A DNA stretch of 64,000 nucleotides from Chrysaora quinquecirrha (Eukaryota; Cnidaria; Scyphozoa; Semaeostomeae; Pelagiidae). A program made the translations under genes and the position numbers. The notes beneath the pieces were generated by a model. The model saw only the letters and a list, made by a program, of their open reading frames with translations, ran no database searches and was not told where the DNA came from. The first letter of the stretch is position 1. Each line of letters opens with the position of its first letter. Location of the stretch: positions 869,001 to 933,000 of the forward strand of contig JACTAT010000341.1 in the NCBI GenBank assembly GCA_014526335.1, read 5' to 3'. This document shows positions 34,819-47,527 of this stretch, one piece after another.

Positions 34819-35030
34819 AAGTAAGCCTTCCCAGGGGCCCTCGATAACATCTCTGAGTTCCAGTGCATTGCCGCTGCTCCCACAACTTGGAATATCTACG
34901 TTCTGATTCGGAAATATTAACCTGATTGCCTTAAATAGCACGAGCAATGATTCGCTACTTTAAACAGAAATATCCTTTCTCTTAGGTTCAACTTTCCGGT
35001 GTCGATCTTTTGTTCACACGGGAATTTTTT
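34819..35030 (-). pseudogene. 28S rRNA pseudogene fragment
   Basis: On the minus strand, blocks match the central part of eukaryotic large-subunit rRNA in order. These are a GTGTGAACA...GTTGAACCTAAGAGA stretch, then GGTTAATATTTCCGAA, then CTGGAACTCAGAGA and a CCCTGGGAAG stretch. Similarity is moderate, roughly three quarters of positions by eye. The neighbouring 18S piece is on the same strand and 5' of it, but no 5.8S was found between them. It is decayed, not a working gene. Confidence 0.7.
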
Positions 35031-35239
35031 AGCTGTTCACCCAGGCTCGCGTCTAGAATGTGTCACACTGTCCAAACCCTCTGGTACTTATCACAAGCTA
35101 TGCAGTTCTTCTGATGACTGAGTATAGGAACTCCTTAGCGCTTTAATAAGGTTCTCATAATCCTTAGCGCTTAAATAAAGTTCTCATAATCGTTCTCCTA
35201 TCATTTAGCCATAGTTCTTTTCTCTAGCTTAGCTCTCCA

Positions 35240-36018
35240 CTAACTTCTGTACACTCTTGTATTTTTTGCCAGGGACATGATCAATGTGAGCTGATGACTT
35301 GCCTTCATTAGGAATAACTCGTAGTGCAGTTATCTATAGCTATCAAGACGATTATTGACAATATTCCCCCCCCCCCTTATTGGCAAAGAGGTTAAGAATT
35401 GTTGCCATCGTCACTGTAGCATGCCTGCGGCCCAAAATATCTAAGAGCAGCACAGACCTGTGATTGCCTTACGATGATTAACACCGACAGTCCCTCTAAG
35501 AAATCAGGCACGAAGCCAGATTTCCATGACCATTTAGCAGGATAACGTCTCATTCATTAACGGAATCACCATTCACTGCTCCAACTATGAACGGTCATGC
35601 ACCACCATATGACAAGACAGGATATCGACCCTAGCGGGCTGCGTGCAACGGGTCTGAAACACTTTTTGTCACTCTTGAAGATTGTGCACACATTGAATTT
35701 GGCTGTTGGCGGTCCTACTGGCAGGGAGTTGAATCTTCGTTCTGCATTTTGGAAGCGCATCATCGACCGACCTCTTCTACTGTTAGAAATGTTTGAATAA
35801 GAGTGAAAGTGTTGGGACCTGAAAGATGGTGAACTCGTAGCAATTTTGTTACCTCTAGGATTAAGAAAGACCTCCATGTAGTAAGGTAAAATCAAATAAA
35901 CGATAACTGATTTAATGAACAAGCGATTTGCGGCTTCCCACTTCAGGTGCTTATGCATAACTTTAACATTCATAACTTTTGGAACAAGCATATTACTATT
36001 GGCAAGATAAACCAGATA
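35240..36018 (-). pseudogene. 18S rRNA pseudogene with internal deletion
   Basis: The minus strand from 36018 begins like the 5' end of eukaryotic 18S rRNA (CTGGTT.ATCTTGCCA, ATATGCTTGT). It continues through CATTAAATCAGTTATCGTTT and CTTACTACATGG to a CTAGAGGTAA block. It then jumps over more than 1 kb of the molecule. It resumes with the TGGTGCATGACCGTTCATAG block and runs through GAATGAGACG, CTTAGAGGGACTGT, CAGGTCTGTG, TGACGATGGCAAC and CAAGTCATCAGCTC to GTCCCTG near the 3' end. Many substitutions, including in normally invariant positions, show it is a relic. A 171-codon frame over it is accidental. Confidence 0.85.
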
Positions 36019-36170
36019 CGAATGTGTAGTCGTGTCGTGCAACCCTTCAGCTAGCAGCATTGATTGTTTTCTTTCAACCAACCAAGTCGACTGTGCAAGG
36101 CAGCCTACTGTTTGTTGAAAAACGTCTTTTCATACAGTAGTCACAACTGCAGCGAGATGAGCAGCTTCTG

Positions 36171-36770
36171 CAGGGCCGTCGGTAGAACTCTCAAGTAGGG
36201 GGGTGCCGAATGTAAATTTGCCGACAAAATGGGTGTGGCCTGGGTGTAGCCTGACTGCTACGATGAATTTAAGGGCCCGCTCTCCAGAGCACTGAAACTC
36301 TTTTAGAAATGGAGAGCACAAGAAAAAGGGGCGACTTAAATATAAATGTGCACAAATGCTTTCCGACTAGGGGGTTCGGGGCATGCTCCCCGGGAAAATT
36401 TTGAGAATTATTGAGCTAGAATCGTTCTATTACAATTTCGGAGCCTTTAAGTTACAATTTTCTGAACCGTTATCCACTGCCAATCCAATAAAAATCGACG
36501 CCAAAGAAGACTATGACTGAAAAATGATTGTGTGATGCTGCGACGCCATAAGCATTATTGCCATTAGACCATTAACGAATGAAGATATAAAGGTATACAT
36601 ATTGTACAGTAGATTGTCGTGTCATTGATAATAAGTCATGAAGCAATGAAGTAAGCGCTGAAGTGGTGCTAATTGTGAAGACCCAAAAACGTCGTCAAAT
36701 TCAGGCAAAAGTTTACAAAGAAGACAACGTAGTTCTAAGCGACCCCCCCCCCCCCATAGCGACGGCCCTG
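36171..36770. mobile_element. hAT-like MITE, 600 bp, 8-bp target duplication
   Basis: The termini CAGGGCCGTCG are inverted at the two ends, followed inside by G-rich or C-rich runs. AGCTTCTG flanks both sides exactly (36163-36170 and 36771-36778). CAGGG termini and an 8-bp duplication are hallmarks of hAT elements. The interior contains a TCGGGGCATGCTCCCCGG palindrome near 36380 and no transposase. Confidence 0.9.
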
Positions 36771-36778
36771 AGCTTCTG

Positions 36779-37261
36779 GTTGATAGAACAATGTAAGTAA
36801 GGGAAGTCATAAAAGTCAATACAAAGGTTTAAACATATTGCAGATATACTAGGGGCTTCGATAAAAACATAAATATCAACTACTCAGAAAATAACCAAGC
36901 AAGGTGCAGATACCATGCTCAAAAATGTAGGAAAATATATATGAAACTGGGCTATTCCACGATGTATCAGAGAATGAATAATTGCGTCGTGCCGATGCAA
37001 GCAACAACTTGCCCATAGTAATAGCTACGTGCCCAACAGGAACCAACCAACAGGCACGACGAGATAAGGCAGATACGAGAGTGTAATATACAAATACCCT
37101 AAACTAAAGACTGTAATCTTACTTCATCACATGCATGCATCAGACAGGGCGGCAAATCTTAGCAAACACATATGTTGTAAATCATACATGAAACCAAACG
37201 GTCCTTATGGTAAGAGAACTACTAAGGTATCCTGATACATTAGGTTATAGGCATATAAGCG
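36779..37261. other. No recognised content
   Basis: AT-rich spacer before the minisatellite. Confidence 0.4.
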
Positions 37262-40200
37262 TACATGGCCCCGAATGTTGTGGAGACGGTGGAGACGGTG
37301 GAGAGATGCATAGGAATATAGTAGTACAGGCATACAGGGCCCTGAATGTTGTGGAGACGGTGGAGACGGTGGAGAGATGCATAGGAATATAGTAGTACAG
37401 GCATACAGGGCCCTGAATGTTGTGGAGACGGTGGAGACGGTGGAGAGATACATAGGTATATAGTAGTACAGGCATACAGGGCCCTGAATGTTGTGGAGAC
37501 GGTGGAGACGGTGGAGACGGTGGAGACGGTGGAGAGATACATAGAAATATAGTAGTACAGGCATACATGGTTCCGAATGTTGTGGAGACGGTGGAGACGG
37601 TGGAGAGATGCATAGGAATATAGTAGTACAGGCATACATGGTTCCGAATGTTGTGGAGACGGTGGAGACGGTGGAGAGATACATAGAAATATAGTAGTAC
37701 AGGCATACATGGTTCCAATGTTGTGGAGACGGTGGAGACGGTGGAGAGATACATAGGTATGTAGTAGTAAAGGCATACATTGCCCCTAATACTGTGGAGA
37801 CGGTGGAGAGATACAGAGGTATATAGTAGTACAGGCAAACATAACCCCGAATATTGTGGAGACGGTGAAGATGTTTGAGAGATACATAGGAATATAGTAG
37901 TACAGGCATACAGGGCCCTGAATGTTGTGGAGACGGTGGAGACGGTGGAGACGGTGGAGAGATACATAGGTATATAGTAGTAAAGGCATACAGGGCCCTG
38001 AATGTTGTGGAGACGGTGGAGACGGTGGAGAGATACATAGGTATATAGTAGTACAGGCATACATGGTTCCGAATGTTGTGGAGACGGTGGAGACGGTAGA
38101 GAGATACATAGGAATATAGTAGTACAGCCATACATGGCCCCGAATGTTGTGGAGACGGTGGAGACGGTGGAGACGGTGGAGAGATACATAGGAATATAGT
38201 AGTACAGACATCCAGGGCCCTGAATGTTGTGGAGACGGTGGAGACGGTGGAGAGATACAAAGGTATATAGTAGTACAGGCATACAGGGCCCTGAATGTTG
38301 TGGAGACGGTGGAGACGGTGGAGAGATACATAGGTATGTAGTAGTAAAGGCATACATTGCCCCTAATACTGTGGAGACGGTGGAGAGATACAGAGGTATA
38401 TAGTAGTACAGGCAAACATAACCCCGAATATTGTGGAGACGGTGAAGATGTTTGAGAGATACATAGGAATATAGTAGTACAGGCATACAGGGCCCTGAAT
38501 GTTGTGGAGACAGTGGAGACAGTGGAGACGGTGGAGAGATACATAGGTATATAGTAGTAAAGGCATACAGGGCCCTGAATGTTGTGGAGACGGTGGAGAC
38601 GGTGGAGAGATACATAGGTATATAGTAGTACAGGCATACATGGTTCCGAATGTTGTGGAGACGGTGGAGACGGTGGAGAGATACATAGGAATATAGTAGT
38701 ACAGCCATACATGGCCCCGAATGTTGTGGAGACGGTGGAGACGGTGGAGACGGTGGAGAGATACATAGGTATATAGTAGAACAGGCATACAGGGCCCTGA
38801 ATGTTGTGGAGACGGTGGAGACGGTGGAGACGGTGGAGACGGTGGAGAGATACATAGAAATATAGTAGTACAGGCATACATGGTTCCGAATGTTGTGGAG
38901 ACGGTGGAGACGGTGGAGAGATACATAGGAATATAGTAGTACAGGCATACATGGTTCCGAATGTTGTGGAGACGGTGGAGACGGTGGAGAGATACATAGA
39001 AATATAGTAGTACAGGCATACATGGTTCGAATGTTGTGGAGACGGTGGAGACGGTGGAGAGATACATAGGAATATAGTAGTACAGGCATACAGGGCCCTG
39101 AATGTTGAGGAGACGGTGGAGACGGTGGAGAGATACAAAGGTATATAGTAGTACAGGCATACAGGGCCCTGAATGTTGTGGAGACGGTGGAGACGGTGGA
39201 GAGATACATAGGTATGTAGTAGTAAAGGCATACATTGCCCCTAATACTGTGGAGACGGTGGAGAGATACAGAGGTATATAGTAGTACAGGCAAACATAAC
39301 CCCGAATATTGTGGAGACGGTGAAGATGTTTGAGAGATACATAGGAATATAGTAGTACAGGCATACAGGGCCCTGAATGTTGTGGAGACGGTGGAGACGG
39401 TGGAGACGGTGGAGAGATACATAGGTATATAGTAGTAAAGGCATACAGGGCCCTGAATGTTGTGGAGACGGTGGAGACAGTGGAGAGATACATAGGTATA
39501 TAGTAGTACAGGCATACATGGTTCCGAATGTTGTGGAGACGGTGGAGACGGTGGAGAGATACATAGGAATATAGTAGTACAGCCATACATGGCCCCGAAT
39601 GTTGTGGAGACGGTGGAGACGGTGGAGACGGTGGAGAGATACATAGGTATATAGTAGAACAGGCATACATGGTTCCGAATGTTGTGGAGACGGTGGAGAC
39701 GGTGGAGAGATACATAGGAATATAGTAGTACAGGCATCCAGGGCCCTGAATGTTGTGGAGACGGTGGAGACGGTGGAGAGATACAAAGGTATATAGTAGT
39801 ACAGGCATACAGGGCCCTGAATGTTGTGGAGACGGTGGAGACGGTGGAGAGATACATAGGTATGTAGTAGTAAAGGCATACATTGCCCCTAATACTGTGG
39901 AGACGGTGGAGAGATACAGAGGTATATAGTAGTACTGGCAAACATAACCCCGAATATTGTGGAGACGGTGAAGATGTTTGAGAGATACATAGGAATATAG
40001 TAGTACAGGCATACAGGGCCCTGAATGTTGTGGAGACGGTGGAGACGGTGGAGACGGTGGAGAGATACATAGGTATATAGTAGTAAAGGCATACAGGGCC
40101 CTGAATGTTGTGGAGACGGTGGAGACGGTGGAGAGATACATAGGTATATAGTAGTACAGGCATACATGGTTCCGAATGTTGTGGAGACGGTGGAGACGGT

Positions 40201-43200
40201 GGAGAGATACATAGGAATATAGTAGTACAGCCATACATGGCCCCGAATGTTGTGGAGACGGTGGAGACGGTGGAGACGGTGGAGAGATACATAGGTATAT
40301 AGTAGTAAAGGCATACAGGGCCCTGAATGTTGTGGAGACGGTGGAGACGGTGGAAGGATACATAGGTATATAGTAGTACAGGTAAACATGGCCCCGAATA
40401 TTGTGGAGACGGTGAAGATGGTTGAGAGATACATAGGAATATAGTAGTAAAGGCATACAGGGCCCTGAATGTTGTGGAGACGGTGGAGACGGTGGAGAGA
40501 TACATAGGTATATAGTAGTACAGGCATACATGGTTCCGAATGTTGTGGAGACGGTGGAGACGGTGGAGAGATACATAGGAATATAGTAGTACAGCCTTAC
40601 ATGGCCCCGAATGTTGTGGAGACGGTGGAGACGGTGGAGACGGTGGAGAGATACATAGGTATATAGTAGAACAGGCATACATGGTTCCGAATGTTGTGGA
40701 GACGGTGGAGACGGTGGAGAGATACATAGGAATATAGTAGTACAGGCATACAGGGCCCTGAATGTTGTGGAGACGGTGGAGACGGTGGAGAGATACAAAG
40801 GTATATAGTAGTACAGGCATTCAGGGCCCTGAATGTTGTGGAGACGGTGGAGACGGTGGAGAGATACATAGGTATGTAGTAGTAAAGGCATACATTGCCC
40901 CTAATACTGTGGAGACGGTGGAGAGATACAGAAGTATATAGTAGTACAGGCAAACATAACCCCGAATATTGTGGAGACGGTGAAGATGTTTGAGAGATAC
41001 ATAGGAATATAGTAGTACAGGCATACAGGGCCCTGAATGTTGTGGAGAAGGTGGAGACGGTGGAGACGGTGGAGAGATACATAGGTATAGAGTAGTAAAG
41101 GCATACAGGGCCCTGAATGTTGTGGAGACGGTGGAGACGGTGGAGAGATACATAGGTATATTGTAGTACAGGCATACATGGTTCCGAATGTTGTGGAGAC
41201 GGTGGAGACGGTGGAGAGATACATAGGAATATAGTAGTACAGCCATACATGGCCCCGAATGTTGTGGAGACGGTGGAGACGGTGGAGACGGTGGAGAGAT
41301 ACATAGGTAATAGTAGAACAGGCATACATGGTTCCGAATTTTGTGGAGACGGTGGAGACGGTGGAGAGATACATAGGAATATAGTAGTACAGGCATACAG
41401 GGCCCTGAATGTTGTGGAGACGTTGGAGACGGTGGAGAGATACAAAGGTATATAGTAGTACAGGCATACAGGGCCCTGAATGTTGTGGAGACGGTGGAGA
41501 CGGTGGAGAGATACATAGGTATGTAGTAGTAAAGGCATACATTGCCCCTAATACTGTGGAGACGGTGGAGAAGGTGGAGAGATACAGAGGTATTTAGTAG
41601 TACAGGCAAACATGGCCCCGAATATTGTGGAGACGGTGAAGATGGTTGAGAGATACATAGGAATATAGTAGTACAGGCATACAGGGCCCTGAATCTTGTG
41701 GAGACGGTGGAGACGTTGGAGACGGTGGAGACGGTGGAGACGGTGGAGAGATACATAGGTATATAGTAGTAAAGGCATACAGGGCCCTGAATGTTGTGGA
41801 GACGGTGGAGACGGTGGAAGGATACATAGGTATATAGTAGTACAGGTAAACATGGCCCCGAATATTGTGGAGACGGTGAAGATGGTTGAGAGATACATAG
41901 GAATATAGTAGTACAGGCAAACAGGGCCCTGAATGTTGTGGAGACGGTGGAGACGGTGGAGACGGTGGAGACGGTGGAGAGATACATAGGTATATAGTAG
42001 TAAAGGCATAGAGGGCCCTGAATGTTGTGGAGACGGTGGAGACAGTGGAGAGATACATAGGTATATAGTAGTACAGGCATACATGGTTCCGAATGTTGTG
42101 GAGACGGTGGAGACGGTGGAGAGATACATAGGTATATAGTAGTACAGGCATACAGGGCCCTGAATGTTGTGGAGACGGTGGAGACGGTGGAGAGATAGAT
42201 AGGTATATAGTAGTACAGGCATACAGGGCCCTGAATGTTGTGGAGACGGTGGAGACGGTGGAGACGGTGGAGACGGTGGAGACGGTGGAGAGATACATAG
42301 GTATATAGTAGTAAAGGCATACAGGGCCCTGAATGTTGTGGAGACGGTGGAGACAGTGGAGAGATACATAGGTATATAGTAGTACAGGCATACATGGTTC
42401 CGAATGTTGTGGAGACGGTGGAGACGGTAGAGAGATACATAGGAGTATAGTAGTACAGGCATACAGGGCCCTGAATGTTGTGGAGACGGTGGAGACGGTG
42501 GAGAGATAGATAGGTATATAGTAGTACAGGCATACAGGGCCCTGAATGTTGTGGAGACAGTGGAGACGGTGGAGAGATACATAGGTATATAGTAGTAAAG
42601 GCATACATTGCCCCAAATACTGTGGAGACGGTGGAGACGGAGGAGACGGTGGAGAGATACATAGGTATATAGTAGTACAGGCAAACATGGCCCCGAATAT
42701 TGTGGAGAAGGTGAAGATGGTTGAGAGATACATAGGAATATAGTAGTACAGGCAAACAGGGCCCTGAATGTTGTGGAGACGGTGGAGACGGTGGAGACGG
42801 TGGAGACGGTGGAGACGGTGGAGATATACATAGGTACATAGTAGTAAAGGCATACAGGGCCCTGAATGTTGTGGAGACGGTGGAGACAGTGGAGAGATAC
42901 ATAGGTATATAGTATTACAGGCATGCATTGCCCCAAATACTGTGGAGACGGTGGAGACGGTGGAGAGATACATAGGTATATAGTAGTACAGGCATACAGG
43001 GCCCTGAATGTTGTGGAGACGGTGGAGACGGTGGAGACCGTGGAGAGATACATAGGTATATAGTATTACAGGCATACATGGTTCCGAATGTTGTGGAGAC
43101 GGTGGAGACGGTGGAGACGGTGGAGACGGTGGAGAGATACATAGGTATATAGTAGTACAGGCATACATGGCCCCGAATGTTGTGGAGACGGTAAAGACGG

Positions 43201-44776
43201 TGGAGAGATACATAGGTATATAGTAGTACTGGCATACAGGGCCCTGAATGTTGTGGAGACGGTGGAGACGGTGGAGACGGTGGAGAGATACATAGGTATA
43301 TAGTAATACAGGCATACATGGCCCGAATGTTGTGGAGACGGTGGAGACGGTGGAGAGATACATAGGAATATAGTAGTACAGGCAAACAGGGCCCTGAATG
43401 TTGTGGAGACGGTGGAGACGGTGGAGACGGTGGAGACGGTGGAGACGGTGGAGATATACATAGGTACATAGTAGTAAAGGCATACAGGGCCCTGAATGTT
43501 GTGGAGACGGTGGAGACAGTGGAGAGATACATAGGTATATGGTAGTACAGGCATGCATTGCCCCAAATACTGTGGAGACGGTGGAGACGGTGGAGAGATA
43601 CATAGGTATATAGTAGTACAGGCATACAGGGCCCTGAATGTTGTGGAGACGGTGGAGACGGTGGAGACGGTGGAGAGATACATAGGTATATAGTAGTACA
43701 GGCATACATGGTTCCGAATGTTGTGGAGACGGTGGAGACGGTGGAGACGATGGAGACGGTGGAGAGATACATAGGTATATAGTAGTACAGGCATACATGG
43801 CCCCGAATGTTGTGGAGACGGTAAAGACGGTGGAGAGATACATAGGTATATAGTAGTACTGGCATACAGGGCCCTGAATGTTGTGGAGACGGTGGAGACG
43901 GTGGAGACGGTGGAGAGATACATAGGTATATAGTAGTACAGGCATACATGGTTCCGAATGTTGTGGAGACGGTTGAGACGGTGGAGACGGTGGAGAGATA
44001 CATAGGAATATAGTAATACAGGCATACATGGCCCGAATGTTGTGGAGACGGTGGAGACGGTGGAGAGACACATAGGTATATAGTAGTACAGGCATACATG
44101 GCCCCGAATGTTGTGGAGACTGTGGAGACGGTGGAGAGACACATAGGTATATAGTAGTACAGGCATACATGGCCCCGAATATTGTGGAGACGGTGAAGAT
44201 GGCTTAGAGATACATAGGAATATAGTAGTACAGGCAAACAGGGCCCTGAATGTTGTGGAGACGGTGGAGACGGTGGAGACGGTGGAGACGGTAGAGAGAT
44301 ACATAGGAATATAGTAATACAGGCATACATGGCCCGAATGTTGTGGAGACGGTGGAGACGGTGGAGAGACACATAGGTATATTAGTAGTACAGGCATACA
44401 TGGCCCCGAATGTTGTGGAGACGGTGGAGACGGTGGAGAGATACATAGGAATATAGTAATATAGGCATACATGGCCCGAATGTTGTGGAGACGGTGGAGA
44501 CGGTTGAGAGACACATAGGTATATAGTAGTACAGGCATACATGGCCCCGAATGTTGTGGAGACTGTGGAGACGGTGGAGAGACACATAGGTATATAGTAG
44601 TATAGGCATACATGGCCCCGAATGTTGTGGAGACTGTGGAGACGGTGTAGAGATACATAGGAATATAGTAGTACAGGCATACATGGCCCGAATGTTGTGG
44701 AGACGGTGGAGACGGTGGAGAGACACATAGGTATATAGTAGTACAGGCATACATGGCCCCGAATGTTGTGGTGACT
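37262..44776. repeat. 7.5-kb hierarchical minisatellite (53+9n unit)
   Basis: Each unit is a core of about 53 bases (landmarks AGATACATAGGTATATAGTA, CAGGCATACA, GGCCC or GGTTC, GAATGTTGT) followed by one to six copies of the nonamer GGAGACGGT. With two nonamers the unit is 71 bp. There are roughly 95-100 units. Variant units recur in blocks: the marker CATTGCCCCTAATACTG starts at about 37778, 38354, 39232, 39880, 40892 and 41540, twice 648 bp apart, so there is higher-order structure. The minus strand has no stop in any frame over long tracts because the consensus lacks stops. The array runs into an assembly gap, so its true length is unknown. Confidence 0.97.
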
Positions 44777-45276
44777 NNNNNNNNNNNNNNNNNNNNNNNN
44801 NNNNNNNNNNNNNNNNNNNNNNNNNNNNNNNNNNNNNNNNNNNNNNNNNNNNNNNNNNNNNNNNNNNNNNNNNNNNNNNNNNNNNNNNNNNNNNNNNNNN
44901 NNNNNNNNNNNNNNNNNNNNNNNNNNNNNNNNNNNNNNNNNNNNNNNNNNNNNNNNNNNNNNNNNNNNNNNNNNNNNNNNNNNNNNNNNNNNNNNNNNNN
45001 NNNNNNNNNNNNNNNNNNNNNNNNNNNNNNNNNNNNNNNNNNNNNNNNNNNNNNNNNNNNNNNNNNNNNNNNNNNNNNNNNNNNNNNNNNNNNNNNNNNN
45101 NNNNNNNNNNNNNNNNNNNNNNNNNNNNNNNNNNNNNNNNNNNNNNNNNNNNNNNNNNNNNNNNNNNNNNNNNNNNNNNNNNNNNNNNNNNNNNNNNNNN
45201 NNNNNNNNNNNNNNNNNNNNNNNNNNNNNNNNNNNNNNNNNNNNNNNNNNNNNNNNNNNNNNNNNNNNNNNNNNNN
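44777..45276. other. Assembly gap, exactly 500 N
   Basis: The round length implies a placeholder, not a measured distance. It lies at the edge of the minisatellite, the usual place for an assembler to fail. Confidence 0.99.
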
Positions 45277-45384
45277 AACTCGAAAAGTTAAAAAGTGCAA
45301 AAGTATGTTTCTAAAGTTGAAATACAAGCATAGTTCCCTTGAGCACATCTATCATTTAATAACTAATATCGACTGGGCGTATTG

Positions 45385-45659
45385 AAAGTGACACACTTAT
45401 TTTTACTGTCCATAACAGGTTAAAGGTCACTGTAGATTGCTGCTCTTATTGTTTTGTAGTGGAACGACTTTTCCATAAGACAGCAGGAGAAGTCATTCTG
45501 AAACTCAAATGGCACTTCTCAACTCATGGCACATCTCAAAAACTGATCAGCGACAGCATGCCAAGAGTTTATCGCATTTAAAAAGTTGCATGAATTTGAA
45601 TGAGCCCAAAGCCTCCTGAAAACACAATCAATACAATGAAACTGCTGATCAAATAGGTA
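45385..45659 (+). pseudogene. Old gypsy integrase core, N-terminal piece
   Basis: The translation DTLIFT...VTVDCCSYCFVVERLFHKTAGEVI...HFSTHGTSQKLISD follows the gypsy integrase core. The first and second catalytic Asp are recognisable. In-frame stops appear after about 45570. The piece ends at a TA where the 4-kb Tc1-like segment begins, and the reading continues at 49688. Confidence 0.75.
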
Positions 45660-45935
45660 CAGTGCCTGCCAAAAGTCTTGGAACACTTGGACAATTTTCA
45701 CTCCACTGGCAGCATTAGAAACCCCTCTCCCCTCAAACAATGTTGATTTCCTGCGGTTTGGAATACCCCACGACAACACGCAAAGACTCTTATAAAACCC
45801 CACACTCGACACCAATAGATCAACATTGTTTTGGGGTCGAGGGGGCTGATTTTCTGTACCTCCCATCAAGAAAAAATGAGGAGTCATATTCTGGAGAAAT
45901 AAAGGGGGTGTTCCAAGGACTTTAGGCAGGCATTG
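45660..45935. mobile_element. MITE-like unit at left end of the composite, 276 bp
   Basis: It shares its left terminus with the composite and has an inward-facing copy of the terminus at 45911-45935. The interior has the same inverted AACAATGTTG/CAACATTGTT pair as the MITE at 30722. TA is absent just right of 45935. Confidence 0.75.
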
Positions 45936-46198
45936 TCTGATTTTTATATCGAAAACGGCGAGGTACAAATGTCATACTGATTGGTAACTAGGGGTTATTG
46001 ATAGTGCTGATGTCATTTCTGATATTTATTTACATTGTATGTTTAACGGTTTATTCCATATAAGTATATGATGTAATTTGGGGCCTGCTCTTGAAATCGA
46101 GGCTCAGTGTCAAATAAGGAATCGGGGCAATGCTAGGGGCTGGTTAACGGTGGAAATTCAAATTTTCAATTAAAAACAACAATAGGTGAAATTAAAAA

Positions 46199-47527
46199 GT
46201 GCAATTGAAATACAATATGTACGATATGGCTAGTTGTGAGGATAACAAAGATTTAGTAAGCTTTGCAAGTAATAGTGTTAGACAAGCCTATTTAATAACA
46301 TACAGTCATGCCGACTTAGAGTTGTTCGATAGAGAAATGCTTGCGTCCGCTATTGTAGAATCATTGCAGTCTGCTACAAAGTCGACAGTGATTCAATGGT
46401 TATGTTGTAAGGAGCAGCATAAGAACGGCAGTTATCATTTTCACATCGCCATTCTTCTAGACAAGGCAAAGCGTTTGGCTAAAGTGAAGGATCATATAAC
46501 AGAAAATTATAATATCATTGTCCACTTTTCCGATCATGCTGGTTATTTCTCTGCGTAAAATTACGTCATGAAGGAAGAAGACCAAGTTTTTAAAAGCCCC
46601 AACAATCCCGAAGTCGTTAAAGAGCCAAGAACTGCCAATGCCACAAGAGCTAACGCTGCAAGAGGTAGGTCCAAAAAGGGCACCAAAAAGTCGAAGAAGT
46701 TAAAACGTCTGTCCAACACAGAAGTTGCGAGTATTATTGTGTCCAAGAAAATTCATGCACGCGTTGATCTTCTAGCTCTAGCCAAGTCTACATTAAAGAG
46801 TGGTGATCATCGTCTGTATGAATTTGTCTTGAACAGGAGCGAGAAGAAAGTCAAAGAGCTGTTGAATACAGTATGGGAAGTCGAGACAGCCAGCCAAATA
46901 TCGAGCGTTCCAAGATGTCAAGGCTTGAAATACTGCAACAGCAAAATAAGCAATCCATGTATCTGCAAGTGTGAATGGCTGGCATGTGCCTTGGACATCG
47001 TGGACAAAATTTCCATCTGTAAGGCAGTGTTTGCTGACGTCATAATAAAGTTGCTTGTCATTGGTCGCGGCAAGGGCCGTAATATAAATATTACTGGTCC
47101 CGCGAACTGTGGCAAAACGTTCATTTTCGACCCTCTAAGGGTTGTTTACAATATTTTTCTGTCTCCAGCAACTTGTTCCTACGCTTGGCGTGGTGCAGAA
47201 GATAAAGCAGTTATTTTTTTGAATGACTTTAGATTTTCTCAAGTCATTTTGCCATGGAGTGATATGCTCCTGCTGTTAGAAGGCCATGTTGTCAATTTCG
47301 CTGCAACAAAAACAGCATACAGCCAAGACATAGAATTAAGCAAACACACACCAGTATTTGCCGCAGCCAAAACTCAAGTATCATATGTCAGAAGTTCTAT
47401 GATCGACGAGCGTGAAACAAAAATGATGAGTGTTCGTTGGCGTATTTTCACGTTCAAACATCAGTTCGACATCCACAGCCTAAAAACAGTCCCCTCCTGT
47501 GGTCATTGCTTTGCCACAATGCTTTGA
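46199..47527 (+). pseudogene. Rep/NS1-like protein: HUH endonuclease plus SF3 helicase, one stop
   Basis: Proteins of this type nick and unwind DNA to start rolling-circle or rolling-hairpin replication. A motif-1-like LITYS is at about 46291, a HUH motif in YHFHIAI at 46433-46453, and a YxxK-type motif with its tyrosine codon at 46562. A basic linker and a Cys cluster (about 46915-46980) follow. The SF3 helicase has Walker A GPANCGKT (about 47096), Walker-B-like VIFLNDF (about 47209) and a further VFAAAK box (about 47353). A TAA at 46556-46558 interrupts the frame just before the tyrosine motif; otherwise one frame is open throughout. Similar proteins are, to my recollection, multicopy in cnidarian genomes and resemble parvovirus NS1 and CRESS-virus Rep. 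It could be an endogenised virus gene or part of a transposon. Confidence 0.8.

Noticed and set aside
35566..36081. 171-codon minus-strand frame
   Set aside because: It lies over the 18S rRNA pseudogene in the rRNA sense direction and has no protein-like conservation.
37245..44170. Very long minus-strand frames (up to about 1190 codons) in the minisatellite
   Set aside because: All three frames are open together because the repeat consensus lacks stops on that strand, and unit lengths shift the frame every unit. This is a property of the repeat, not evidence of a protein.
37262..44776. CRISPR-like regular array
   Set aside because: Spacing is regular, but the intervening sequence is itself repeated and not unique, and the host is a eukaryote.
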